The notes: a model not told the origin generated them from the letters alone. A stretch of DNA of 64,000 nucleotides from Dermanyssus gallinae (GCA_003439945.1 QVRM01004003.1:1292501-1356500), one strand, 5' to 3'. Counted from the stretch's first letter, positions 47,917 through 60,516 are shown. A program made the numbers and translations.

Positions 47917-48489
47917 CCTGTGATGACAGCCACACATTGCAAAGTAGAGCTCAAGATGCCGCTTGATCTCAGGAGATTGGTCTTCTCTGAGGATCGCCGG
48001 CGAGAGCATACTTTATTTAAAACACTGGGTCAATCTGAGTGATTCTAAAACTTGACTCACAAACGAGATTCTCACGTTTCCGTTCCGTGGTAACTGAAAC
48101 CGTCGTTGGCTGGCTACAGGCTTTCGATAAAGAGTGCCGTATTTAGTGTCAGATAGGCATGCTCATTTAGACTAGAAATAGGCGCTTCCAAGGCGCGTTT
48201 GATAAAGACAGCTTTGAGGCATGAGAAATATGCCTGCATCCTTTTTGTTTCTGTGCAATCGTTCTAGAGGGCCCACGTTACGTAAGCTGTATGTTGAACT
48301 CCCTCAAATCAATTGTTTTGAATTGAGAATTTACGACCCTACTCTTCCGGTAGACCCCATTTGTAGCGGCTGCTCTAAAAATCTAAAAATTGTTCCGTGC
48401 AGCCTGCGGTAGCTCGTACTGTTTTATAAGCCAGAAAGGCCATACTCCAAATCGTCGCTCCCACTCAATGTCTCACGCCATCTGGTGGT

Positions 48490-48513
48490 GCATCCAGTGG
48501 TAGAATCCTCACC
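48490..48513 (+). other. tRNA-Gly-like 5' half fragment
   Basis: CAGTGGTAGAATCCTCACC closely resembles the D-arm and anticodon-stem start of animal tRNA-Gly. No matching T-arm follows, so this is a fragment, a SINE remnant or chance. Confidence 0.3.
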
Positions 48514-48680
48514 ATGTTAATGAATAATGCACATATGCTAAGGTCTCTTACGTTTGGTTACCGACACGATTGTTGATTGACAAATATTGATAACCGTGAT
48601 GCAGAAATGAGAAGCTTTAGTTTCGTGTGATGCGAAACATAGGCTAGTACCGTGCATTTGTGTCCTGTTTCCGTAATTAG

Positions 48681-48706
48681 TGCACGTCCAACAGTATGGA
48701 CGTGCA
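48681..48706. repeat. hairpin with 10-bp perfect stem
   Basis: TGCACGTCCA, loop ACAGTA, TGGACGTGCA. Each arm contains a CACGT or ACGTG core. Confidence 0.9.
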
Positions 48707-48921
48707 TATTTTTAAACTGTCGTATGCTCACGATGCCATTAAGCAAAATTTAAAAAAAAATCTAAGGAGGTTGTTTTTAAATCTAGACTATCATCCGTCT
48801 TCTACGGGCCTGAAATCGCCCTATAGATGTATATCTCCAATGTACCTTTAGCCACTGACTTTCAGCTGTGTGGTTTTGTCATCTATTCTCGAGGAGCATT
48901 GCTCAAGTAAAACTCGTTTAA

Positions 48922-48990
48922 TAATAGAGATCGAACCGGCGCCACATCGACGGGTGACAACCATGACTAGCACACTAACCCCCCAGATCG
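48922..48990 (-). mobile_element. tRNA-like element, possible SINE head
   Basis: On the minus strand, an A-box-like GGGGGGTTAGTGTG (within 48971-48985) is followed about 33 bp later by a B box, GGTTCGATCTC (48927-48937). Spacing fits a tRNA-type internal promoter. No closed acceptor stem was found, so a tRNA gene is unlikely. Confidence 0.45.
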
Positions 48991-49223
48991 CGGTGTATAA
49001 TATGCCGTTCGGTAAATAAACCTTGTTGAAATAAAAAAAAATAAACTTACATTTTTGTTTTTTTGCGATGTTACAGCTTTGTTTGCCTATATGTAAGAGG
49101 TAACAATTGTCTCTTTATACACGTGTGCACTATATATATATATATACATATATATATAACTTGTACTTTTTTATAACTTAAACTTGTACTTTTACTGTCA
49201 CTAGTGCGGCTACCGTTACAACA

Positions 49224-49523
49224 ATGTACCACGGTATAGTTGCTGCTTCAAAGGATATTCGTGAAGATAATTTCACTTGCTTGCTGATCGTGTCGGTATT
49301 ATGGTCCAGCGTTAGAACAGGCAAGGCCGACAAAAGCGATGTTAGTGATCAATTTTCAGCAAATGTTAATCTGGTACGAACGATAAACGTCACTCTACGA
49401 GCAACGGAAGTGGCGACTACCCCTCAAAATCAAACGAAGCTGCTACAAGACGTTTTTGATTTGTCATCTCAATTGCATTCGAAACATACTACTGCGTGCC
49501 TTTATCGTATGCACAACTTCTGA
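49224..49523 (+). CDS. small hypothetical protein (99 aa), unsupported
   Basis: ATG in a reasonable context (ACAACAATG) opens a non-repetitive frame, with an in-frame stop about 70 bp upstream. Residues 17-28 (FTCLLIVSVLWS) are hydrophobic and could be a signal anchor. The rest is hydrophilic with two N-glycosylation sequons (NVT, NQT). No family recognised. Intron-less and isolated, so chance is possible. Confidence 0.22.
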   Translation: MYHGIVAASKDIREDNFTCLLIVSVLWSSVRTGKADKSDVSDQFSANVNLVRTINVTLRATEVATTPQNQTKLLQDVFDLSSQLHSKHTTACLYRMHNF

Positions 49524-49859
49524 CTTCCACGACTGTACGGTGCAACACAAGATGCATTATAAGAGCGTGACTATAGGCCAATGATAGCTTGTGTTTATTG
49601 ACGTCAGCAACCGTGGGTGGTAACCGCTGTGGCGATCGTAAAACGACTTTAGGAGCAGCAACAGCAGCCAGAGCAACGGTCACAAAAACACCAATAACGG
49701 TAATAACAGTAACGACAGCAACAGAGTAGTCTCAAGTGGTGCAACAAATCGCGACAATTGTGACCGATCGGATGGTCATTCCTCAGAGGACAATCTTCCA
49801 CGGTTGCAGCTCATGCGAACAATTATATCGTATTACTGTGTGGCAGCTTTATGTGGCAG
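49524..49859. other. unassigned stretch
   Basis: AAC/CAG-rich patch at 49655-49725. No gene recognised. Confidence 0.45.
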
Positions 49860-50040
49860 CGGCAACAACAACAACAAGATCAACCATGTAACAACAATAT
49901 CAACAACAGCAGAAGCGGCAGAAGCAACAACAAAAATAAAATATAAGAACAAGACGACAACAACAACAACTACAACAGCAGCAGCTGCACCGTCACCAGT
50001 AGCAGCAGCAGAAGCAACAACAACCACAACAACAGTGGTG
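49860..50040. repeat. (AAC)n/(CAG)n cluster
   Basis: Interrupted AAC and CAG trinucleotides translating as poly-Thr or poly-Val. Confidence 0.9.
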
Positions 50041-51600
50041 GTAGCTGTGGAGTTGGTGGTATCGAGCCGCGATTAGGGCGCGAACAACAATACTCAAGCC
50101 GCCGTCCCCGCTGATCCGCTTCGTTGTTGCTTCTCGAGCAAGCTGATGATGCTGATGGTGGAGATGGTGGTGGTGGTGGAGGTGGTGTACGCTCTGATGT
50201 ACGCTGAGCGTAGCGGAGCCGAGCTCAGTTGAGGTGAGTGAGGTAAGGTGAGATGAGACGGACTTACTCAACAGGCGACGGTCGATTACCGGCCATCGGA
50301 ATAGCTAGGTAGCTAGCTGGCTAGCGTTGCATCTCCTTCCTTCCTTCCGACGACAACAACAACAACGATGACAGCGAAAGGAAGAAGCACTCGCATAAGC
50401 TCTTCCCATACTGCTGCATCCCAGAGGCAGGGCGGCCAGAGAGATGGTGGGCGTGAAGCCCCATCCCCCCGGCCGCGACGACTCGGGCTGAGCTGTGTAA
50501 GGCTGCGCGGGGGTGGCCGGCTGGGTGGGTGCCTGACTTTCTCTGCCTGTCTGTCTGTGTGCTGGGGCTGTCTATCTATCTGTCTGCCTGCCTGCCTGTT
50601 TGTATGTCTGTCTGTGGGGTCTGTCTTGCCCCCGGTGGTCGCGTCCCAGAAAGAAGTCGCATCGCAGTCCCCCGACGCGTCGTGCGCGTGCCCCTTGCCC
50701 CAGCTCGGCGTGGCCGATGGCGTCTCATCTATGAATCTATACAGCAGTATGAGCGGCTTTAGTGGTCGTGGCCGTGGTGGTGGTGACGGTGACGACGACG
50801 ACGACGACAACGACGGCAAAGCTAAAAGCTGCCCACTTTTCCAGTCCATCCGTTCGTCCGTCCGTCAGCCTGGGGAGCGCGGGCGGACGGCTCATGCAGG
50901 CTCTCTGCTATCGGCACAAAACACTTCTTTTGTCGCTGCCGCAGCCGCCGCAGTCGGTTGCAAGCCGACCAGAGCACGGCGAATGCGTGCGGTGGCATTA
51001 TTATTTATCATCATTATGAAGAAGAAGATGACGACGACGACGACGATGGTGAGGCTGGTGATGATGATTGTTATGGTGATGATGATTGTTATTGTTAATA
51101 TTCAGACGCCCGATGACGCTATTCGCCAGCGCCGGCGACCACAACGGCCCGCACTGCGACGGTCTCGTTTTCCTTGGGTAGCGATTATGATTATCGCGGC
51201 GAGTGCTACTATTATTCTTCGTATTGTGTTGTTGTTGTTGTTGTCATTATTATTATTAGTGTTACTTCTACTACCTCAACCACGACTGCGGTTGAGTCTT
51301 CTTATTAATTCACGCCGATGGCCAGCAACATCGTCATGCCGCATACGTGGCTTGTGGCTTGGTTGCATTGCGGTCTCGCGCCAACCTTTAACGGATGAGC
51401 GAGCGAGCGAGCGAGAGAGAGCGAGAGAGAGAGGGGGAGAGAGAGAGAGAGCGCGCGGTAACGCTGAATACATGCACGCAGGCTGCACGATGGGCTGTTA
51501 GCCCGCGTAGCCAGCTGATGGTGTTCTAGTGATGATGCTGATAATAATAATAATGCTGCTGCTGCTGCTGGTGATGATGATGAGGCCTGTCCTGCGACCA
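50041..51600. other. GC-rich, low-complexity stretch, no gene recognised
   Basis: Holds the longest non-satellite plus-strand frame outside the retroelements (50368-51501, 377 codons). It runs through CTGT/CTGC, GAC, GAT, GTT and GAGC simple repeats, is overlapped by other frames, and shows no domain. I judge it a by-product of repeats, with less certainty than elsewhere. Confidence 0.4.
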
Positions 51601-52044
51601 CAACAGCAACAACAACAACGAGACCAGCAACAGCAACAACAACAACAACCACGAAAGCAGCAACAACAACAACAATAACAAGGACGACGATGACGGCGTC
51701 ACGCAGACGATGAGAATCCGATGGTGCGTGCATTGGACGACTCTGGTATCGGGGTGTTATTTATATGCAAATAGTAGCAGCGGTGCTTGGCCTGAAGGTG
51801 GGGCCTGGATTGTGAGTTCTGGTGGTGCTGATTGTAGCATTAGCAGTAGTAGTGTAGTAGTAGTAGTAGTAGTCGTCGTCGTAGTAGAGGTACCGGTAGT
51901 CGCAGTACGGGTAGAAAGAAGAAGCTCAAGGATGCAAAACGATCTGACTGAACGAATGATCGGGGGCGGGGGGGGGGAGGGGTCGGCTCATCTGGCCTCA
52001 GCCTGCCGTCACCCTTGTCGTGGTTTTGCTTGTGGTCTTAGCCG

Positions 52045-52078
<34 letters not shown>

Positions 52079-52135
52079 CGTTATGATGATGATGATGTTG
52101 ATTATTGTTATGATTGCCGATGTCGTAGAGAACGA
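51600..52135. repeat. AAC, AGT and GTT microsatellite patches
   Basis: AAC/CAG at 51600-51690, AGT/AGC at 51838-51890, GTT at 52043-52083 followed by GAT. Confidence 0.85.
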
Positions 52136-54000
52136 TGCATAAGAACGACAGAAGCTCTGTAGGAATAGAAAAGCAAATCAATCCCCCCCTCTTATCTTCT
52201 AAGGGCGTACTTCTTTTTCAGAGCTGTACGAGAACCCGCTATTCTAGACAAGCTGCACGCCTGCAAATACGTCGTCCGGCTACTTCAACGCTCTCTCTCT
52301 CCACCTGCCCTTCGCCAGCTATACAAGTGGCAGTCCTTTGACCAGCATGAGTTAGCGTATCGGTGGCTTTGGATGAGCTCATGTAGGTCTGCGTCTATGC
52401 TTGAGTTATCGAATCGACAAGGTGCGCCCCATATTATAGCTGGAGGAAAAAAGATGATCAGGAACCTACGTTTCATCTACACTAACCATTCGGCTTTAAC
52501 GCCACCTAAGAGGCAGCCAATGGCACCCCTGTAGCATATTGCACCTCCGTATAAAGCGCGACGAAGTACATTTAAAACCATATCAATAATAATAATAATA
52601 CCACAAGTGAACCTCATATTAGCTAACGAATGACACATTGCATGGCAGTGGCTGGATAAGTGATTGGTGGAGTAAAAAATAGTGCAACAACGAGTTAGAT
52701 AAACGTAATTAAAAAGTACAATAGCAAATCCGTGTGTAGACGTTTTTTTATGATATCTCTACGATTATCACTGTACAACGGCAAACAAAAATATATTAGG
52801 ACTAGCGACAAAAAGCAGTCATACTTTTGTTGCTAAAAACTTCCTTATTTCGTGAAATTGGCGAAAATGTGGGGTGATCCTGGCATCAGGAATCGGGCTG
52901 GTCTAAAAACACCGACCAAACATTCATCTAAGAAAAAGATTTTAGCAATAACATTCAAAAATGTGTATCTGAGCTTAAACTATCTATCAAGGCACGACAG
53001 CAGTAGAGAGACGATGCGGTGACAACCCAAGTCAGTCACACGAATCATGAATATGGTATTTTATTAGAGATTCGTCATATCTGGAACGCATTGGAAATAC
53101 GCCACGGTAGCCACCCTGTCATTTAGCATCATGGGTGCTATCATGTCTACGAGAATCAGATAAACCGAAGGAAGTCCGGTTGTCTAGCAGTCTGCGAAAT
53201 TTCTACAAAACGAACTACCTACAATATAGTACGTTTAGAAATAGAGTGAGCTAGGGTATGCAGTCTGGCTAAAAGCAATTCGGCCGACCGGAGCGAACAT
53301 TAGATGACGACGCATATGATGCCATATTTAGCTAAAATTCATACAGGCAATTACGGGTATTGTGTTGAAGAAAGCCAACGAATAAAACTATGTTGTGAGC
53401 AGCGGAAAAGTGATCAACAGCCTAATAAAAATCGTAGTACGTGCGTACATGTTATGCGTCCAAACAGTCGCTGGTTACCTTTTCGGTCAAATTGCAAACG
53501 AATGCCACACAACGCTGTCTTCGCTATTTTATCTGATTTAAGGATTCAATCGCGGGAGCTAACTGCTCGAAGACAGGTGGACTCATGTGGATTTAGTACC
53601 ACTTTTGCTTTTACAGGCAGCGAACTTAATATTGCGAAGCCCCATGCTCGTGGTTTGAAAATCCACCTGTAAGCGGACGGACCCTGTCCGATTCCTTACA
53701 GCGTTTGTAGAGTGATCGCACCAACCCTCTGTCATCATCATCATCGAATACGCACGCATCTGGTTATCGATTAACCACTCAGCTTTAGCAATGCAAGGCT
53801 CCTTCTTCTCTAGAGCAAGACTTAAGTGTCAAGTAAGGTTTTTCGATCCACGATCCAACTCTGCTGCTATAAAAGCTGAACACCACTGGACGACAGACAC
53901 CCCAGAGAACTCATGGGCGCTTTACGAAGTCCGTTAAGCCCGTCTACGTAGCTGCGAACCCACTCGCTCAGGCCGCCCTGTCATAGATGATGTCGCAAGC
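52136..54000. other. unassigned single-copy stretch
   Basis: AT-rich. Contains a 122-codon ATG-initiated frame on plus (53304-53672) of mixed composition that I do not recognise. No repeats. Confidence 0.4.
53304..53672 (+). CDS. hypothetical 122-aa frame, unsupported
   Basis: ATG-initiated, non-repetitive, with five Cys in the first two thirds and many basic residues. No signal peptide or domain recognised. Listed because it is the longest clean ATG frame in this stretch; chance is more likely. Confidence 0.13.
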   Translation: MTTHMMPYLAKIHTGNYGYCVEESQRIKLCCEQRKSDQQPNKNRSTCVHVMRPNSRWLPFRSNCKRMPHNAVFAILSDLRIQSRELTARRQVDSCGFSTTFAFTGSELNIAKPHARGLKIHL

Positions 54001-54811
54001 TGGCCGCACAACAACGCGATGTGTTGTTGTTTATTGTTGTTGTTGTTGTTGTTGCTTGTATTAGACGCCGTAAATCGAACAGCGACGATTTTTAGCCAAC
54101 GATATCACTATCGCGCTAGATGACTGTGCTGCTGCGTTTCCACATTGGCTCCCATTCTACACCTTCCTCCCTCGCCATCCCCAAACCCCGTGGTCAACGG
54201 GGCCCTCCTTTCCCCCGAACTATCACATCTTCCCGCGCAAACCCAACAACTTGGCCGTGATTGTTGTCGTTGTTGTTGCTGCTGTTGTTGGATATCAACA
54301 CCAGCGTCAACATCATGACCGTTACAATCATCAGCTCCCGCCACCCCATCTTCACCATTATCATCACCATCGTCAGAACCAGCAGCAGCAGCAACAACAG
54401 CAGCAAGAGCGTCAGCAGAAATCTGCACAACAACAACAATAACAACCAACAACAACATCGATACGATCGCAATGACGTCGATAAACAGCCCGTTTGAAGA
54501 TGCCAATGGGTAATGGAGGCCGCGGCAGCAGCTGCAGCTGATACAGCGCAGGAATCGCAACAGCGCAAAAATTTCAACGATCACCAACCACCGCTCACAG
54601 CGGAAATCGGCCGCGATAGACTCGGCAGCGTCGGGAGGCAATTCTCCTCGTCATTCTTCTCTATCTGCTCGTTCTCCTTCGACGGCGGACGACAGGATAC
54701 CGCCACCAGGATACGAGGAGACATCAGGTGTGTGTGTGTGTGTGCGCGACGCGAGCGCTCGCTATCGTTGTTGTTGTGGTCGTACCTTCTTATATGAGCG
54801 CTGCGCACTTG
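54001..54811. repeat. GTT/AAC/CAG repeat patches in mixed sequence
   Basis: GTT at 54025-54055 and 54262-54290, CAG/CAA at 54380-54445, GT tract at 54728-54742. Long minus frames here are repeat translations. Confidence 0.8.
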
Positions 54812-54867
54812 ATAATAATAATAAAAATAATAACAACAACAACAACAACAACAACAACAATAACAAT
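54812..54867. repeat. (AAT)n-(AAC)n compound microsatellite
   Basis: AAT units pass into AAC units. It directly abuts the 5' truncation point of the retroelement at 54868. Confidence 0.95.
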
Positions 54868-56269
54868 GTTTTAAGGTCCGCAGACGAAGGAGGACTGGAA
54901 CTAAATCCTTCTAAATGCGAAATCATCGTCATAGGCGGAGATTCCCACGAGCAGGGCGAAATGTTCAGAACCATCGAAAACATCTTGCCCGGATCGAAGA
55001 GAGTTGATCAGGCGGACCTGGAAATTCTAGGTGCCCCAATTGGAGCTCGAAGAATTCTTGAGACGATTACAGTTAAGCGCAACGCGCTTTTGCGGATCAA
55101 ACCCCGCCATATTGCAATGCACCCGCAGGCAACTCTTTGTCTCTGGAGATATAGCTTAGGCTCGCCAAGGTTGAATTACATCCTGCGTACCTTCCCAGCG
55201 AGCAACGAGCTGGCCGGCCTGCAGGACTTCGACGACACCGCAAGGGAAATTCTAGGTGAAGTTCTTAACGTCACTCTGACTGACCATACCTGGCAAAGGG
55301 CAACTCTTCCCCTTAGGGAAGGGGGGCTTCATCAAGTCCGTGACGGAGCTTGCGCCCCTAGGTTATGCGGCTTCGCTACTAGAATTTGCACAACTCGCTG
55401 GGACCCTCGTCGAGCCTAATATTCGTCATGTAATACAAGTGACGAAAGACAAGGCCGAGCTAGCTACAAGAAACGTCATAGGCCCTGGTCCCTGGGAGGA
55501 GCGCCCTACACAGCTTACGCTTGACGGTTATAGGTGCAACATTGTGGGTCGATCTCTTCTCGATAGCATGAAATCCCCTACGGAGAGAGCGGTTTTTAAA
55601 GCCGCCCGAGACACCTTTAGGAGCGGATACCTAAGGGCTCTACCCTCGCGGCAGCTGGGCACCATGCTGGACGATACCTCCTTCCGCATGGTGACAGCGC
55701 TCCGAATTGGAGCTCCCATATGCGAGCCATACATCTGTTCAGCCTGTGGGACGCCTGTAGAGAGTAACGGCCTTCACCCCCTGAGCTGCATCAAAAGCCA
55801 AGGAAGAGCCGCTAGGCACGCGGAACTTAACTCGATCATAAGGAGAGCCCTGCGTCGTGCAGGCATACCGAGTACGCTGGAGCCCAGACTCGATACAAGG
55901 AGGCCCGACGGAGTCACTATTTCATTGTGGTCTTGCGGTAAGTGTCTGGCATGGGATACAACAGTATCCTGCACTGTTGCCCCGTCCTACCTGCGACACA
56001 GTGCCCTTGAGGCCGGCTGGGTCGCCGAACATGCAGATCGAGAAAAAAGACGAAAGTACAGGGACTTAGAGCTCAGATACCACGTCGTGCCTATCGCTAT
56101 GGAAACACTAGGTCCCGCTAGTAAAGGCACAAGGAGATTCATTAAAGAGCTTGGCGAGCGGATACAGGAGAACACAGGCGACCGAAGAGAGAGCGAGTTC
56201 CTGCGGCAGTTGCTCTCGCTGGCGGTATGCAGAGGTAACGCTGCCTGTATAATCGGGTCAATGTTTTGA
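54868..56269 (+). pseudogene. 5'-truncated non-LTR retroelement with C-terminal Cys/His and endonuclease-like motifs
   Basis: Begins just after where the catalytic YxDD of a reverse transcriptase would lie: GGLELNPSKCEIIVIGG is the typical segment downstream of it. The frame is open to about 55330, then one frameshift (GGL in frame 1, IKSVTELAPLGYAASLLE in frame 2), then open to TGA at 56267-56269. Near the C-terminus are CSACG...HPLSC (Zn-knuckle-like) and RRPDGVTI...LAWDTT, an R-PD...D pattern like the restriction-like endonuclease of R2-type elements. The end reads EFLRQLLSLAVCRGNAACI. Clade uncertain; R2-like is a guess. Only one lesion besides truncation, so a fairly young insertion. Confidence 0.82.
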
Positions 56270-56462
56270 GAGGAAGAGACAGCTACCGAGATATTTAATT
56301 ATATATTAATACATGTTCAACCCTCACAATTGTATGTAGCTGCAGCGTTATGCGCCCTTGATATAAAAGGGTGATATGTGTACACACACTTATCAAGCAA
56401 ATAAACCAATCAATCAATCAATCAATCATGATCAGCAATAAACAATAAAATAGTAATCATAA
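56270..56462 (+). mobile_element. 3' UTR of the retroelement with (CAAT)n tail
   Basis: Non-coding AT-rich 3' region containing AATAAA, then CAATCAATCAATCAATCAAT (about 56408-56428). It is followed by AAT-rich sequence. Short tandem-repeat tails in place of poly(A) are common in some non-LTR elements. Confidence 0.6.
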
Positions 56463-56471
56463 TACTAATAC

Positions 56472-56520
<49 letters not shown>
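56463..56520. repeat. (AAT)n microsatellite
   Basis: AAT tract leading into the triplicated unit. Confidence 0.95.
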
Positions 56521-57208
<688 letters not shown>

Positions 57209-58122
57209 ATATACGTCTTAGATCTTTATCTGAGCGTCGTTGTTCTACAACTGGCAACTCTGTAGGCTGCATTATGACTTGGACGCAAAGGCGGTTTCGG
57301 GCACATCTAAAAGCCAACCAGTTCCCAATCAAAGTAAACAAATTAGAGTAAACAGCTCGTACATACGCTCGCTTAGTGAGATCTAGATAATTATACACAT
57401 CGTGCTATACTTATAAAACGCAGGCATACTTTTAAGCATGAGCTGATAAAAAAAATCACTCATGCGATATCGCCCGACCCAGCCAGTGGGTCGCGGGATA
57501 AGCCAAGATGCTAAAGTACTCCGATTTACAAAACAACTACTAGTTCTAACGCTTAGTATTTAGGACACGCAGTGGTCTTGCACGCTTACCTTAATACCTT
57601 TTAGTGCTGTTCGTTGTACAACCCGAATGTAGTTAGGACTGGAAGATTTTTCAAGCAACGCATGTCTATCGTCGTACCAACAGGAGGCATTTCGGCCGTG
57701 ATGAGCCCGAGCCCAAGCCCCGGAAAAGAAGGTAAACGTTTCAGCAATTTTGGATAACGGATTTTACATGAAACCATTAAACCATTAACGGATTCTACAT
57801 GAAACCAAAATAGCTCTATATCTACAATTTCTGTTAATACTAGAGATAACTACAACTATTTAAATGCTACTTGCCTCTACAATTGTTGGTTTTGAATGCA
57901 AGTTTTATTAAGCGCTTTGATATTCCGTTCAAACGTATCTGGCTAACAGAGTCCTTTGAAAGCCTTTCCGCGGCACATAAGCTTGTACTGGGCCATAACA
58001 GTTCTTAGCTACAGTATATCTTACGAATTACTGATGCTTGTTTGTACTTATTCATAATCTAGATATTACTCTTATATGTAGATTTTTCGGTTTTCTCGCT
58101 AGGTTCGTGCAAAAATCCCCGG

Positions 58123-58123
<1 letters not shown>
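57209..58123. other. unassigned single-copy stretch
   Basis: Contains a short local duplication near 57760-57803 (ACATGAAACCA repeated). No gene recognised. Confidence 0.45.

Positions 58124-58197
<74 letters not shown>
58124..58197. repeat. (ATT)n microsatellite
   Basis: Pure ATT tract of about 74 bp, opposite in orientation to the AAT tracts at 56.5-57.1 kb. Confidence 0.96.
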
Positions 58198-58198
<1 letters not shown>

Positions 58199-58760
58199 CG
58201 ATTAGGTATAATGGGTTAGATATCTAAGGTTTGTCGTATAATCCCAAAGTAAATCGTGGTGAAGTTTGACGAAAGCAGACCTTCAGGGCTTGCTGCATCT
58301 CTTTCCTTTGCGCCCCATCACAGCCGGTTGGCCGGCACTCTTATACTGTTGGATGTTTATATATTTTGTTTCTCGTTTTAGTGGTGCCATTTTGGCATTG
58401 TCTCGAGTAAGACTAAATCTCGCCGGCGTGGATTAATCTAGGTAAAATATGCGTGCCACGCCAAGTCAATTCAAGCATTGTTTGTTGTTTTCCTTTAGTT
58501 TTTTTGCTGTTGTTGTCATTGTTATTGTTGTTGATGGTGGTGATGGTCCTCCTATTGCGGCAGCTGTCCGTTGTCGTCCCTCACTGCAACAACCGCAGGT
58601 GCTAGTTTGCGTTGCTTGCAGACAGACACAGCAGGTGTTGACGGTAATGATGCGAGCGATGTCTCACAATGATGGGACGACGGGTAAGTTTGCTGCTGCT
58701 AATGCGGCTTGGTTGGTTGTTTGGTTAGCGGAAACCCTGTGCGGATATGGGACATGCCAG
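58198..58760. other. non-coding stretch with GTT patch
   Basis: GTT tract at about 58505-58540. The 173-codon plus frame from 58449 runs into the AAC repeat that follows and has no domain. Confidence 0.4.
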
Positions 58761-58925
58761 ATCATAACAACAACAACAACAACAACAATAACAACAACAA
58801 CAACAACTGCAACGGCAACCGGACAGCCGAGCAAGCACAAAGCCCAAGTAGTAACAAAAACAACGATAACAACAACAACAAACCTGACAACGGCAAACAA
58901 CAAAAGGAATAACAACACGTTAAGG
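58761..58925. repeat. (AAC)n cluster
   Basis: AAC tract with interruptions; poly-Asn/Thr on plus and poly-Val on minus. Confidence 0.93.
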
Positions 58926-59585
58926 ACAACAACAGCAACAAATATGACAGTGTATACCTGTTGTTTATAGATCGTGTTTCTATTTAACCTCTTTTTCTTT
59001 CCTGCAAATCTTTGTGTTTCTCAATTCTCTCGGTGAGTCTCATGTTCTATCCCTATATGCGGCTGAGATATCAGCTCGGTGGCGGGGGGGGGGGATGGTG
59101 GGGTGGTGAGTGCGGTTACCTCCATCCCTATACTAATCATCAAGCAACAACAACAGCAGCAGCGGCAGATGTAACAATACTGACTGAAACCGTATCTTTA
59201 ACTGCAACTGCTGCTGCAGTAGCAACAGCAACAACAACTACCAAAACAACAGGGGGGAAAAGCAATGCTTACTTACGTTCGTTCTGCACCCGAGGCGGCG
59301 CGCAGCCCTTCGACCAAAGAACGGCTATTGTCTTCATAGCTACCTCCGTTTTTCCCTCCATCACTCCCTCCCTCCCACCATTGCTCCTACCCACCACGTC
59401 GCAGGAGTAGCACTAGTAGGATTCGTGATAGAGTCGTAGCGCGGGTAGCAACCGTAGAAACGGAATAACGAGGTTGCAAGGTAGACAGGAAGACGACGAC
59501 GACTATAAGACAAGGCATACATACATCCGATGACAACTACGGGAACAGCGAGACAAGGCGACAACGAAAACGTCACAGCAATGTC
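58926..59585. other. non-coding stretch
   Basis: A G run near 59084-59093 and CAA/GCA patches at 59140-59245. No gene recognised. Confidence 0.45.
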
Positions 59586-59636
59586 CGACTTGCAGCAGCA
59601 GCAGTATATCCTGTTGTCGTCGTCATCATCATCGTC

Positions 59637-59667
<31 letters not shown>

Positions 59668-59815
59668 TTGTTGTTGTTGTTGCTGCTAGTGTTGTTGTTG
59701 TTATTGTCGTCGTCGTCGTTGTTGTTGTTGCTGCTAGTGTGGTTGTTATTCGCCACCGCCATCATCGTTGTTGTTATTGTTGTTAGGGGTTTGTTGTTGT
59801 TGCAAACGTAGTTTG
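59586..59815. repeat. (GTT)n cluster, inverted relative to the 58.8 kb AAC cluster
   Basis: GTT/GTC tracts producing poly-Leu on plus and poly-Asn/Asp on minus. Confidence 0.93.
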
Positions 59816-60435
59816 CCACGTTATTGTTGCTGATACTGGCGCTCTGTGTGTGTAGGTGTGGTTTATTGTTAGTGGTGCAATCGTGCGGCCGTCTTCGTCG
59901 ACTCTTGCTGTCTCTATACATATGCTATAGTCAGTCGAGACAATAGCCGAACAGTTGCAACAAGTAGCAGAAACCATCGACAACTTGTGGCACACAGAGT
60001 GATAACCGTCGGCGTCGCCGATGACAATGATACGCCCGGCATTGGTACATTCAACATTCACGCCCCCCCCCCCTCCCCCCAAGCCGCTGGCCACCCCATC
60101 TGTCGGCCGCCATTCATTCACCCCCCCCCCTTCCCGCCGCCCCCCGCCCTCGCCTCTGTCGGCTGCCACAGTGTGGTGCAGTATCTAATGGTGGTTTGTG
60201 CCGCTTATGTGGGCACCATTGGGGTGTTAGTGTTGGTGTTGCTGTAGGTGCTACCGGTGCCGCTTGTGACCGCGTGGCCGCTTTTTGCTGGGTGACATGG
60301 CGACGTAGGATGTGACCGTTACGAAGGCGCGGTGTGCATGATAACAACGACGCCAACCTAAGGTTGTAAACATTACGCCGTCAGCCTGCCAAGCATAACC
60401 CGCCAACTAGCCATATCCACATAGATGAAGCGGTA
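59816..60435. other. non-coding stretch with C runs
   Basis: C runs at about 60063-60081 and 60121-60130. Frames are Pro/His low-complexity. No gene recognised. Confidence 0.45.
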
Positions 60436-60516
60436 ATAACAAACATAGCGGCAACAACAACAACAACAACAAAAACAACAACAGCAGCTGTAGAACTAAC
60501 AGCAACAACGACCAAC

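Larger units (their letters stand above)
47917..49200. other. unassigned stretch with tRNA-like pieces
   Basis: Mostly single-copy. It contains the tRNA-like pieces and hairpin listed separately and a small TA tract at 49133-49157. Confidence 0.45.

Noticed and set aside
50368..51501. 377-codon plus-strand open frame
   Set aside because: Passes through CTGT, GAC, GAT, GTT and GAGC simple repeats, overlapped by other frames, with no recognisable domain. Kept only as a note in the region entry.
53304..53672. Confident host gene call for the 122-codon frame
   Set aside because: No domain, splice or conservation evidence visible; listed only at very low confidence.
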